Shown: positions 29,801 to 38,760, counted from the first letter of the stretch. The stretch: DNA of 41,931 nucleotides from Erysipelotrichaceae bacterium (GCA_022799495.1 JAAWON010000001.1:103684-145614); one strand, 5' to 3'. Translations and numbers: made by a program. The notes: a model not told the origin generated them from the letters alone.

Positions 29801-32800
29801 CGATATGAGCATCGCCATTCGTCAGGCTGCCGGTGATTATCCAATGGATTATCAAGTAGAATTTATGGATGAAAACGGCGCATGGCAGATTTATGAACCA
29901 ATGCACACCAATGAAGCGATGCAAAGTAATACCTCCATCGTAAAAGAGGCTAAGGCTTCACAGCTTAGAATTACGATGTCAACACGTGACTATAACAACT
30001 TCTCTGTTTATATTGCCGAAGTTGAAGTATTTGGTAAGCAGTTAGAAGTCATCAAATATCAAAACATTGCACTTGGCAAGAGCGCTGTATCCTCTCGTGC
30101 TATCAACAGTTCTTATGAGTCTACAGCGAATGTTACCGATGGTAATCTCAATAATTTATGGAATACCAGTTGGTCAGGTAATAAGGACGATATGTATCCA
30201 TGCGTTCTCACCGTTGATTTAGGCGGTTATGCCAATGCGGATTTCATTGAACTTTACTTTGAGAAAACTGATCTTCCTTATTTATATAAAGTGGAAATCG
30301 AGGATGCCAAAGGAAATAAAACACTGGTTCATGATCAGACAAATGCCACCCAGACGCTACAAAGTCGCATTGTGAAAATTCCCTTACAGAAAAAAGAGGT
30401 TGCCAAGGTATATTTAACCTATACCGATCGTTTGAATGCCGGAGCGTTCTATGCCGCAAGTCCTGCTCTTTGTGAACTGCGAGTGCTTGCGACAGAACCG
30501 CTGACTGTTACCAAAAACTATGCATTAGGCAAACCGGTAACGGTAAGTTCCACCAGTTCTGGAAGTGGGGATGCAATCACGGATGGAGATTATAGCACCA
30601 GTTGGGTTTTTGATGGATACAGTGGTGATACAACACCGAGTGCAGTCGTCGATCTGGAAGCATCGCGCTATATCAATTATGTACGCTTAACCTTCAATCA
30701 GGAAAGTTACACCAAGCACTATTTGTTCGATGTAATTGGCATCAAAAATGATGGTACAGAAACCATCCTGTTCTCAGAGACCGGTGCCAATAAAACCACC
30801 TATCAAATTGAAGTCAACGATACAATTCAACGCGTTAAGGTACAATTTAAGGGCAAGGCTGATTTCTGTGTTGGAGATCAATGTCACGGCTGGTTCGATA
30901 TCGTCGAATTGGAGGCCATCGGCCCTGAAGAAAACAGCGCGGATATGATTTTCAATGATGGTTCTCAATTGAACGCTGCCGCTGATTCCTCTTATCAAGC
31001 AACATTAGATCAAAACGATGATACATTTGTAAGCAATATTCAAGATCAAGAAATTGCCTATCAGTTGGATGGCAACTACTATATTGATCATGTAAATCTG
31101 ACCTTTGAAAAAGCCGGTTTGGGATTAAAATATGTCATCTACACCGAGAATGCACAGGGTGAGCGCACCTTGGTTGTGGATCGCTCCAATTCTACAGCCT
31201 TGTTAGAAAATCGTACCATTCGCATTGATGTCAATCAACCGGGTACCAAATTGATTTTCAAGCACTTGGGCAATAACGGCAAAGGTGATTCCTATCTGGC
31301 AGAAACACGTTTGTATGAAACAAGAATCTACGGTGGTACGCCAACGAACACTGCTCTTGGCGCTCAGATTGATCCAAATGATGCACAGGCAATCATTGAC
31401 GATGATCTCACCACCTCTTATCAAACGAAAGCCAACACTCCACTGACAATTACCTTGCCACAACCTGCGGATCTATCAATGGGCGCAATCTATAGTGAAA
31501 TGGCTGCGGCCAATTATCTCATTGAAGTATTTGATCTAAATACAAATGAGTGGAAAACTGTATACGATGGCAAGAATCAGACGAAGCTACAAAGTGAAAA
31601 AGTGATCGTGCTCAGTGAATCCATCTTCTCCGATCGCGTGCGCATTACAACCGCAGATGCATTGGTTATCAAAGAATTTAAGTTATTCAAGACGGATAAA
31701 CGCGCAGAATTAAGCGAGAAAATCACGGAATTGGAAGATATCCTTGCCGCAAAACAGTACAATGACATGAACGGCAGTTATACGTTAGAAGCGAAAACCA
31801 AAATTGAGGCAAAACTGAACGAGGCAAAAAATGCAGTTGCCAATGCCATGAGTTCCAAAGAAGTAGCTGAATGGATTCAACGTTTGGAAGTTGCACTAAA
31901 AGAATTTTATCGTGATGGTGTAGTGTATGTGGATCGCAGTGTGCTATTATTGGAAATCAATCATACGGATATCATAAAAAATGAAATTGCGGCGTTGGGC
32001 AACGATAACTTTAAAAATTTATTTGATGTTCCTTATCAAAAGGCGTTCGCAAAATATGAACAATATATGATCACGCAAGCCGATATTGATCAAGCTGCCG
32101 AAGAATTAAAGAATGAAACCGAAGCAATTCTTGCTCAATTCGATTTGCTGGATCAGTATCGTATCCAATTAGCACTGGCAAAGAAATTAAGTGAAAATGC
32201 TGTGATTGATAATCGTGACGGTGCTTATCCGCAAGATGCATTGGATGCATTCAATGCGCAGATTCAAGACATTGAAAGTGATTTTGCCCAAATCAATGCC
32301 CCGGCGGATGCACAAGCATTGATTGATGGCTTAAAGACTGCGATTGACACCTTTGAAGCCACAAAAATTACCATTGATCGCACGGATTTACTGGCACTGC
32401 TGAACACCTATCAAGATTTGAAACAAGCAGATTTTGATGTGAATACTTGGAACACCTATCAAACGGCAATTCAGGCAGGTCAAACCTTATATGACACAGC
32501 AGCGATTGCACAAAACGATCTGGATGATGCCATTGCCGTAATTGAAGCTGCTTACGCGAAACTTCAGCGCTTGGATCGTAGTGAATTGCGCAAAGCCTTA
32601 GATGTATACGCATCCTTGAAAGAACAAGAGTATACACCTGCTTCATGGCAAGTCGCACAAAAAGCCAATGAAAAAGCTAATCAAGCCTATGTAAGTGAAG
32701 CCATTACCCAAAATGAGTTGGATAGTTCCGCGAAAGTTTTGATGGAAGCGATTGCTCAATTGGAAAAGAAAGGCAGTGATTTGCCGCTTCCGGATGAAAA

Positions 32801-33704
32801 TCAATTATATTATGATGAAAACGGTAGTGATATCTTTGCCTCTGCGAAACGCGATGAAGCACTGACATTCTATACCGTTGCACAAACCGGTGAACAGATC
32901 AAGGAATGGAAACAACAATTAAGCGATGCTTCCTACTTCGATAATCACACCTTGATGGCAATGCATCAATTCTATTTCCAAAAAGATGGTCAAATGATTC
33001 CGCAGGATGCTGTTATCTATATACCGGTAGCGGATGAATGGAAAGAAAAGAAACTTCAAGTAATCCAATTCCATGAGGATGGCACAATCAGTGAGATCAG
33101 CAGCGTCGTTCAAGGCGGTTATCTGTATCTGTCCATATCATCAGATGGCTATTATGCGATTACTTCCCAGTTTGAACCGCAAGTACCGGATCAAGATCCC
33201 GTCTATGTGGATCAAATCACAAATAACGACAGTAATGTGACCATCATCGGTAAATTCCCTAGTGATGTAAAACTCATTGTCGATAAATTAAATGATGCAA
33301 GTCAAAATGATATCTTGAGCAACTTGAAAAATGCGGAGGCTTTCAAAGCGTATACATTTGAACAGATCTTTGACATTTATATGCTGCGGAATATGAGTTA
33401 TTATACACCGCAAGGTATGATCAAGATTAAAATTCCGCTCAACGATGCTTTACGCGCAAAACGTTATTTGGGCATTGTCTATATTTCTGATGGCGGAGTC
33501 GCTTCCATTATTCCTTCACAGATAGAAGGAGATTATATCACATTTACTACGAATCATAATTCGTATTATGCGCTTATCTCCAGCGATACGCCAATCACCA
33601 ACACGGCTGCACCTATGGCAAGCAATACAGTGATCCCTTCTCTGTTGATCATGGGCGGCGCAATATGGATGATGATCCAAAAGATCAAAAAAGAGACGGA
33701 ATAA
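26811..33704 (+). CDS. Secreted, cell-surface alpha-N-acetylglucosaminidase (GH89) with multiple F5/8-type C (CBM32-like) modules, FIVAR-like repeats and a C-terminal TM
   Basis: Signal peptide; NAGLU-like catalytic segment (YRYALNFCTYSYTMSFWNWDEYEAFIDWAAMNGVNLMLDIVGQE ... FYAADPFHEGG ... VPWIWNMLHNFGGRMGLDG); repeated N[IY]A[LK]GKP...DG...W modules; RBS AAAGAGGTGAAACC. Confidence 0.93.
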   Translation: MGIGKTVKLLLSFSLLSGVFTITDTKAASGKITLNANQVSAKGASAYPVSNIVDGDHTTYWRSMSSNGEGATNAEKLESRMSDHNRYIDITLDGTYDLSQIKIFNQTDGSFNNYYIYASADGNRYDKIVSKIDSQVATSSGDSHTLSVRAAYLRINMAFNSSSYETNLADIELYGTKVNSTVPQKQAISITPWNDSTWKQEWDHFENDPDYANEKVLKEASNLVARVLGANWQSSFTFELREPLNGQDVYEIQDGSDGTILIRGNNGIALASGFNYYLKNYVNVDYNPLFASNTNLSKIVPVGETIIKTTQYDYRYALNFCTYSYTMSFWNWDEYEAFIDWAAMNGVNLMLDIVGQEEVLRELLLQYNYNDEEIKDYIAGPAYFAWFYMQNMYSFGGPLPDSWFEQRVELGRKMHDRMQTYGIQPVIQGFAGQVPLTFDDKNSGAVLTPIDEWPTFTRPAIVSPYLTQADINAGKKNYFPEMAEKFYAAQRNVFGDVSHFYAADPFHEGGRTDGLQMNEIYKQVQQEMLNADSDAVWVMQQWQGNLNYEKLGGLVKPNQALALDLQSDLNPQNGVMENTQVPWIWNMLHNFGGRMGLDGELEVTASQMTIDYQNKNYMVGIGITPEALENSPVAYELLFDMTWSKDPIDYRAWLNQYAARRAGGTSDSLKEAWNILNETAYAKKGQYFQGAAETVINAKPGMNFSAASTWGHSSILYDKTQLDQALQLLIDNYDAFASSPAYRYDLADVAEQVLCNSAVEYHSLMREAYNSGDSAAFKNYSQTFLEIIALSDQILSSHEEFLVGTWINDARTMLDDMDDWTKDLFEFNARALITTWGGTRSSSLNDYSNRKWAGLTKDYYYKRWQMWCSNRQAELDQTAKNPEYVAAENNWFLWGWQWANRKSDDGFAYETKANSTNLKTYAQKAFDDYSVTTLQKSGGVAEGKVNIAKGKPFTTASATKDGALANITDGSTGTYWEGEGAGPHVLTLDLEGLYQISDMSIAIRQAAGDYPMDYQVEFMDENGAWQIYEPMHTNEAMQSNTSIVKEAKASQLRITMSTRDYNNFSVYIAEVEVFGKQLEVIKYQNIALGKSAVSSRAINSSYESTANVTDGNLNNLWNTSWSGNKDDMYPCVLTVDLGGYANADFIELYFEKTDLPYLYKVEIEDAKGNKTLVHDQTNATQTLQSRIVKIPLQKKEVAKVYLTYTDRLNAGAFYAASPALCELRVLATEPLTVTKNYALGKPVTVSSTSSGSGDAITDGDYSTSWVFDGYSGDTTPSAVVDLEASRYINYVRLTFNQESYTKHYLFDVIGIKNDGTETILFSETGANKTTYQIEVNDTIQRVKVQFKGKADFCVGDQCHGWFDIVELEAIGPEENSADMIFNDGSQLNAAADSSYQATLDQNDDTFVSNIQDQEIAYQLDGNYYIDHVNLTFEKAGLGLKYVIYTENAQGERTLVVDRSNSTALLENRTIRIDVNQPGTKLIFKHLGNNGKGDSYLAETRLYETRIYGGTPTNTALGAQIDPNDAQAIIDDDLTTSYQTKANTPLTITLPQPADLSMGAIYSEMAAANYLIEVFDLNTNEWKTVYDGKNQTKLQSEKVIVLSESIFSDRVRITTADALVIKEFKLFKTDKRAELSEKITELEDILAAKQYNDMNGSYTLEAKTKIEAKLNEAKNAVANAMSSKEVAEWIQRLEVALKEFYRDGVVYVDRSVLLLEINHTDIIKNEIAALGNDNFKNLFDVPYQKAFAKYEQYMITQADIDQAAEELKNETEAILAQFDLLDQYRIQLALAKKLSENAVIDNRDGAYPQDALDAFNAQIQDIESDFAQINAPADAQALIDGLKTAIDTFEATKITIDRTDLLALLNTYQDLKQADFDVNTWNTYQTAIQAGQTLYDTAAIAQNDLDDAIAVIEAAYAKLQRLDRSELRKALDVYASLKEQEYTPASWQVAQKANEKANQAYVSEAITQNELDSSAKVLMEAIAQLEKKGSDLPLPDENQLYYDENGSDIFASAKRDEALTFYTVAQTGEQIKEWKQQLSDASYFDNHTLMAMHQFYFQKDGQMIPQDAVIYIPVADEWKEKKLQVIQFHEDGTISEISSVVQGGYLYLSISSDGYYAITSQFEPQVPDQDPVYVDQITNNDSNVTIIGKFPSDVKLIVDKLNDASQNDILSNLKNAEAFKAYTFEQIFDIYMLRNMSYYTPQGMIKIKIPLNDALRAKRYLGIVYISDGGVASIIPSQIEGDYITFTTNHNSYYALISSDTPITNTAAPMASNTVIPSLLIMGGAIWMMIQKIKKETE

Positions 33705-33731
33705 GTCAATCAAGGGATTGAGTTACTACCA

Positions 33732-33763
33732 AAACAGCGAGTGATCCTGCTCGCTGTTTTTTT
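33732..33763 (+). terminator. Terminator of the GH89 gene
   Basis: AAACAGCGAG-tgatcctg-CTCGCTGTTT followed by TTTT. Confidence 0.85.
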
Positions 33764-33811
33764 CTTGAACTTTATGTATAAACCATATAAGTATAGGAAG
33801 TGTTCCCTTGC

Positions 33812-33840
33812 AAAAAAGACAACCGCTTAGCGATTGCCTT
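33812..33840 (-). terminator. malQ terminator with the stop codon as the loop
   Basis: Minus strand AAGGCAATCGC-TAA-GCGGTTGTCTT-TTTT; the TAA triloop is the malQ stop codon. Confidence 0.75.
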
Positions 33841-35293
33841 CTTGAATCCATTTTTGTATTTTCACCATCTGCCTTGCCACTTCTTTTAGGTTTTTCAAGC
33901 GCCATTCCCAGTTAGGAGAACCAATCGTGGCCGGCTCATTCATCCTGCCTTCTTCCTTTATGCCAAGGATATCCTGCATTGGCAAAATACACAGATCTGC
34001 CTCGCAGTTGAGCGCAAAACGACAGATCAAATCATGGAAGTGACGTTCGCGGTATTGACGATTGTGAAAGAAGCGCCGCAGTGCGATTTTTAAATTGGGA
34101 TGTTGCTGCTCATACCACTGTTCACTCGTCATATTATCATGCGTACCGGGATAAACAATCACATGTTCGGGGAAGCCTTTTTTCAAACGTTTGGGCTCCA
34201 TTTCAAACTGCAATACCCGCATACCATAAAACGCATATGCATCACGCAACTTCAGTACCTCATCACGCAGATCACCAAGATCCTCCGCCACGATCTGAAT
34301 ATTAGGCAAGGCACGATAGATACGATCAAAGAAATCATAGGCAGGCCCCTCTAACCATTCACCTTCCACTGCCGTATCACACCAAGCAGGGATACACCAG
34401 TATGTATCAAAAGCACGGAAATGATCAATGCGAATGATATCAAACTGCTGCTGCGCCCAACTTAGACGATCCACCCAAAAGCGATAGCGATCCTTACGCA
34501 TTCTTTGCCAATGATAGATCGGATTGCCCCAGCGCTGGCCATATTGTGAAAAATAATCCGGCGGTACTCCGGCCACGCATGTTGGATATCCTTGCGCATC
34601 TAAATGGAACGAGCGTTGATTTGCCCATACATCAGCGGAATCCAAGCCAACATAGATCGGCATATCTCCCATGATCTGAATCCCACGCTCATTCGCATAG
34701 CGCTTGATATCGCGCCACTGCATATAAACCAAGAATTGTAAAAAGCGCTCATAGCCGAGTTCATCATTCAATTCTTTCCGCACTTCACGTGTTTTTATCC
34801 AATCTTTATCCGCTTGTTCCCACTCCAGCCAACTGCGTTGGTCGTTTTTGCGTTTGAGTGCCGCAAACATCGCATATGTTTCCAACCATGGACTCTCAGC
34901 ACAAAATGTCTCGTAATCGGCGCGATACACTTCAAACTGTTTTTTAAAGCTACGGTAAGCCTTACGAAAATAAGGCTCCTTAAACGCGCGTACACCAGGA
35001 TAATCCACTCGTTCGATAAACTTATTAAAATTGCGGATGGAACTCATTTTAATCAGTCCGCACTCAGCCAAACGATCAATGTTGATATAGATCGCATCTC
35101 CTGCATAGGTGGAATAAGCCTGATAAGGTGAATTGCCATAGCCAAGCGGATGCAGCGGCAGAATCTGCCACAGTTTTACACCATGCTTTGCCATTAAATC
35201 GATCCAAGTATACGCAGGTTTGCCGAAATCACCGATGCCCTGATTACCGGGCAATGAGGAAACAGCCAGTAATACTCCACATGCGCGTTCCAT
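33827..35293 (-). CDS. malQ: 4-alpha-glucanotransferase (GH77)
   Basis: GVLLAVSSLPGNQGIGDFGKPAYTWID, WQILPLHPLGYGNSPYQAYST, GDMPIYVGLDSADVWA, IRIDHFRAFDTYWCIPA, VAEDLGDL, YPGTHDNMTSEQWYE. Confidence 0.97.
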   Translation of the reverse strand: MERACGVLLAVSSLPGNQGIGDFGKPAYTWIDLMAKHGVKLWQILPLHPLGYGNSPYQAYSTYAGDAIYINIDRLAECGLIKMSSIRNFNKFIERVDYPGVRAFKEPYFRKAYRSFKKQFEVYRADYETFCAESPWLETYAMFAALKRKNDQRSWLEWEQADKDWIKTREVRKELNDELGYERFLQFLVYMQWRDIKRYANERGIQIMGDMPIYVGLDSADVWANQRSFHLDAQGYPTCVAGVPPDYFSQYGQRWGNPIYHWQRMRKDRYRFWVDRLSWAQQQFDIIRIDHFRAFDTYWCIPAWCDTAVEGEWLEGPAYDFFDRIYRALPNIQIVAEDLGDLRDEVLKLRDAYAFYGMRVLQFEMEPKRLKKGFPEHVIVYPGTHDNMTSEQWYEQQHPNLKIALRRFFHNRQYRERHFHDLICRFALNCEADLCILPMQDILGIKEEGRMNEPATIGSPNWEWRLKNLKEVARQMVKIQKWIQEGNR

Positions 35294-35397
35294 AATGCTC
35301 CTCCTTTTATCATGGTTACTTCCCCGCTTACGAAACTGCTCACTGCTGTTTTGCTCCCTGCACATCTATTTCAACATCCCTGCACGAGACAAAAATA

Positions 35398-35411
35398 AGT
35401 GAGCGTTTACA
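35398..35411 (-). promoter_or_regulatory. cre-like (CcpA) site in the malQ leader
   Basis: Minus strand TGTAAACGCTCACT, 13/14 match to TGWAARCGYTWNCW. Confidence 0.5.
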
Positions 35412-35431
35412 TTTCGCCATATTTTTCATTT

Positions 35432-35440
35432 ATTGTATCA
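35432..35440 (-). promoter_or_regulatory. Candidate extended -10 element of malQ
   Basis: TGATACAAT on the minus strand (TGn-TACAAT). Confidence 0.45.
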
Positions 35441-35653
35441 TATTTCAGTTCTTATGCCCATTCTTTTTTCATTTTATTTACACTTTTTATTGTTATAGTA
35501 AAATACCAATCTTTCTTACATTTCATAATCACAACAGTTTATGCATGACACATCAATTCAATGATTACAATATGAAAAATGAAAGTCATGATTTTGAATT
35601 ACAGCTTAGTTATCGCATGATAAATCTTAGCCACATGTTTCATGTATAGATGT

Positions 35654-35680
35654 AAAAAAAACAGCGCTTAATGCGCTGCT
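35654..35680 (-). terminator. Terminator overlapping the end of the GGDEF-like gene
   Basis: Minus strand AGCAGCGC-ATTAA-GCGCTGTT-TTTTTT; the loop contains the TAA stop codon. Confidence 0.8.
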
Positions 35681-36888
35681 CGCTGAGCACTGCGGACTCC
35701 TTGGTGGGAAATGATACGATCCACTCGCTCATACATATCCATAGCACTTTCCTGAGATGTCTGTATCATGGAATACACCTTTAAAGGCACCCCTAAGTTG
35801 CATGCTTTCAAAGCCTGTTCCAGCGTATCACATTCTTCCGACATCTGTTGATAATCATCCGATAATAGTGTTACCACAATACGGTTATCCTTCACCCGAG
35901 CAACAATATTCTCCTCCACGATACAGCGTTCTAAGCAATCCTTAATCAGCACCAATACATCCTGCTCGTATTCCAGACCATAATGATCAATGAAGGCATG
36001 CAAATTCTCCAATTCCACGGTAATCATGCCGAGTTGTTTTAAATTCTGTCGTTTCATATTCAAAAGCAATGTATAGAAGTAATCGCGATTATAGTATAGG
36101 CCTAAAGAATCCATTAACTGAGCATCCTTTACCTGACGACGATGTTCCTTGAGTTCCATATCCATGCGCGTCATCTGTGCATGATAATTGCGTTTGATTT
36201 CATCCATTGCGGAATAGGAGTGCTTGTTTTCAAGCAATGTACGATGCATAAGCACCGCCAAAATCAAGATGCTTAAAGCCACAATTGCTACGCCCGCCAA
36301 CAAAAGTTTGCGATAACTGCCATACGCACCGATTGCATAGATCTGTGATAACGCAATCGCATTACCGACTACATAGGATTGATCTCCAACACTAAAACGC
36401 ATGGCACTTACACTTTCCATTTCTGCCCCTGCCGCTTTGGAGAAATTCAAATGGCGAATATTACCTTGTAATAAACTCATAATATGATCAAGTTGAACAC
36501 CACCATTGCTTTGCCACTGTGCGACAAGGATTTTTAAATCCTTTCCTTCCTGCATTGCCGTCTGCATCGCATCACGCTCAAACAGTACCTTTTCTTGTGT
36601 ATACAAAAACCAATAAGCACCATTACTGCTTGGTTCTTCCTGAATGTAGGAGGTAAACAGGGTATTCGCACTTTTTTGCATGGAAGTGTTGGTTTCATAT
36701 GCCTCACGCATATGATGAACCACACGCTCTACCGCCTCATCCTGTTGATTCACATAAGTGGTAAGCATACTGTCGCGGGCACAGCGATCAATTAAATATC
36801 CCCCCAGCACGCAAAGAGCCAAGGCGCATAAAGCGGTGCACCATAATACCACCATTTTTACATGTAAAGTTACTTGTTTCCGTTTCAT
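35668..36888 (-). CDS. Membrane sensor protein with degenerate GGDEF domain
   Basis: Two TM segments flanking an extracytoplasmic region, then LGLYYNRDYFYTLLLNMKRQ...MITVELENLHAFIDHYG...VLVLIKDCL...ARVKDNRIVVTLL. Start choice (36888 vs 36915) uncertain. Confidence 0.75.
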   Translation of the reverse strand: MKRKQVTLHVKMVVLWCTALCALALCVLGGYLIDRCARDSMLTTYVNQQDEAVERVVHHMREAYETNTSMQKSANTLFTSYIQEEPSSNGAYWFLYTQEKVLFERDAMQTAMQEGKDLKILVAQWQSNGGVQLDHIMSLLQGNIRHLNFSKAAGAEMESVSAMRFSVGDQSYVVGNAIALSQIYAIGAYGSYRKLLLAGVAIVALSILILAVLMHRTLLENKHSYSAMDEIKRNYHAQMTRMDMELKEHRRQVKDAQLMDSLGLYYNRDYFYTLLLNMKRQNLKQLGMITVELENLHAFIDHYGLEYEQDVLVLIKDCLERCIVEENIVARVKDNRIVVTLLSDDYQQMSEECDTLEQALKACNLGVPLKVYSMIQTSQESAMDMYERVDRIISHQGVRSAQRAAH

Positions 36889-37014
36889 TGCGTCGTTTGT
36901 CCCCTCGCTCCTCATACTTATATTTTAACATATATCATTAAAAATACAATTTGCTTCCGCTGGAAACAGTGAAAAGATGATAATATGAGAGTTTTATCAA
37001 TCGCTAATGGCTTT

Positions 37015-37950
37015 TCACGAAAGTTTCATCTTTTGTTGGATAGCGCATAGTTCATGATACAGCGCTTCATTGATTGGGCAAGGCATTCCATAATGTTTCG
37101 CACGCCGCAACACCTCACCGCTGAATAGTTCAATCTCCATCATACGCCCGGCCATGACATCTTGCGCCATGCTAGGCATTCCATTAGGATCCAACTGATC
37201 ACACATATGAACCCAATCCCATAGTTCTTGTTCGCTCAAACAAATCCCCTCTAAAGCAGATAACGATACTACCTCTCGCATCGCCGCAATCATACGCTCA
37301 CGCGCCACTCCCTCTTTCTGAATGCTCGCATAAGTACCACGCATTGCCGCAACAACCTGATTCAAGCCTACATTCAACATAAATTTTCCCCATTGATGAT
37401 GTATGATATCTGCTTGAATCCGATAGGGAAAATGCGTTTGATCAAAAAAGCGGGCAATTCGCTGTATGAATTCACTCTGTTTTTCATGGATCGCCCCAAA
37501 ACACAATTCACCACGCTGATGTACAACGACCTGATTTTCTTTTCTGGTCGCATCCATCCCCTGCGCAACGGTATAGATGATGTTATCTTTGGGAAAGTAT
37601 TGCGCCAAGTAGGATTCACTGCTCAATCCGTTTACTGCACACATAATCAATGTATGTTTATCGACTTGATAATGTAATTCATGAATCACTTGTGGCAAAT
37701 GATAAGATTTTGTAGCGATGATTACTAAATCCGCAGCCTGCATAGGCTGATGATCCACCACATAATTAAATTCACAGGGCACTTGATTTAAGTAGATGCC
37801 ATCTTCACGATAGCGTTTCAACCGCACTTCATCTACGACAATACGTAGTGCTTGCGATGGCGTGGCCTGTGCCAATAGGTGCGCAAAGTTTACCCCAAGT
37901 GCTCCTAAGCCAACCCATGCGACGCTTCGTATTTCCTTATTCTGATTCAT
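37015..37950 (-). CDS. Ketopantoate reductase family protein (2-dehydropantoate 2-reductase-like)
   Basis: VAWVGLGALGVNFAHLL nucleotide-binding motif, LVIIATKSYHLPQVI, KFMLNVGLNQVVAAMRGTYASI. Confidence 0.88.
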   Translation of the reverse strand: MNQNKEIRSVAWVGLGALGVNFAHLLAQATPSQALRIVVDEVRLKRYREDGIYLNQVPCEFNYVVDHQPMQAADLVIIATKSYHLPQVIHELHYQVDKHTLIMCAVNGLSSESYLAQYFPKDNIIYTVAQGMDATRKENQVVVHQRGELCFGAIHEKQSEFIQRIARFFDQTHFPYRIQADIIHHQWGKFMLNVGLNQVVAAMRGTYASIQKEGVARERMIAAMREVVSLSALEGICLSEQELWDWVHMCDQLDPNGMPSMAQDVMAGRMMEIELFSGEVLRRAKHYGMPCPINEALYHELCAIQQKMKLS

Positions 37951-37953
37951 TGA

Positions 37954-38760
37954 TTACTCCTCTTTTTCCTGTGCAGGTAATAATCCATAATGGCGCAAAG
38001 CATGTGCAATGCCATCATCCTCAATCCGCTTTGTCACAAAATCAGCGACTTGTTTCACTGCCGCACAGCCATTTCCCATCGCCACACCAATGCCACATTC
38101 ACGAAGCAATTCCACATCATTTGCCCCATCCCCAAAACTCATGATTTCGCTCATCTCTATACCCCAACGCTGAGCCAAAGCACGCACACCACCACTTTTA
38201 TTCACGCTAGCCGCATTGATCTCGCATACCACCTCATAGGCAACACAGCTGACTCCTTGTAAGATTTTTTGTAATTCTTTGCGCTCTGCCGGATCCTGCG
38301 TGTAAAATAGTAAGTTCAAGGCATCTTCATCCTGATAGGGCTGAATGGTTGGTGTATTCAAATATAAGCGAAAAAAATCATCCTTATCTTTTTGATGCGG
38401 GGGCGCATCGAAATAATTGCCTTGTATGGTACTGTATCGAAGGGTACGCTGATAAGTTTTAGCCAGTGCGGCAATCTTCCTTACCAAAGGTTTAGGCAAT
38501 GGGTGCATCTCCACTATTTCCTTTCCTTCCATCACCAATGCCCCTCCATCGCTGATGATTCCCGCAAAGGGAAAGCAACGAAAAAAAGCAGGCAGATTAC
38601 GCATTTCACTATGGCATCTGCTCGTCGCAATGCCAATGCGTATTCCCTGCTTATGCAAAGCATTTAATGCCGCTCTTGTAGAGGGTAAAATATCATGGCA
38701 GCCATGATAGTATAATGTAGAATCTACGTCAAAAAATATCGCCTTAATTCGATCTTTCAT
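37954..38760 (-). CDS. HAD hydrolase, Cof-type phosphatase
   Basis: IFFDVDSTLYYHG, GIATSR, MSFGDGANDVELLRECGIGVAMGNG. Confidence 0.92.
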   Translation of the reverse strand: MKDRIKAIFFDVDSTLYYHGCHDILPSTRAALNALHKQGIRIGIATSRCHSEMRNLPAFFRCFPFAGIISDGGALVMEGKEIVEMHPLPKPLVRKIAALAKTYQRTLRYSTIQGNYFDAPPHQKDKDDFFRLYLNTPTIQPYQDEDALNLLFYTQDPAERKELQKILQGVSCVAYEVVCEINAASVNKSGGVRALAQRWGIEMSEIMSFGDGANDVELLRECGIGVAMGNGCAAVKQVADFVTKRIEDDGIAHALRHYGLLPAQEKEE

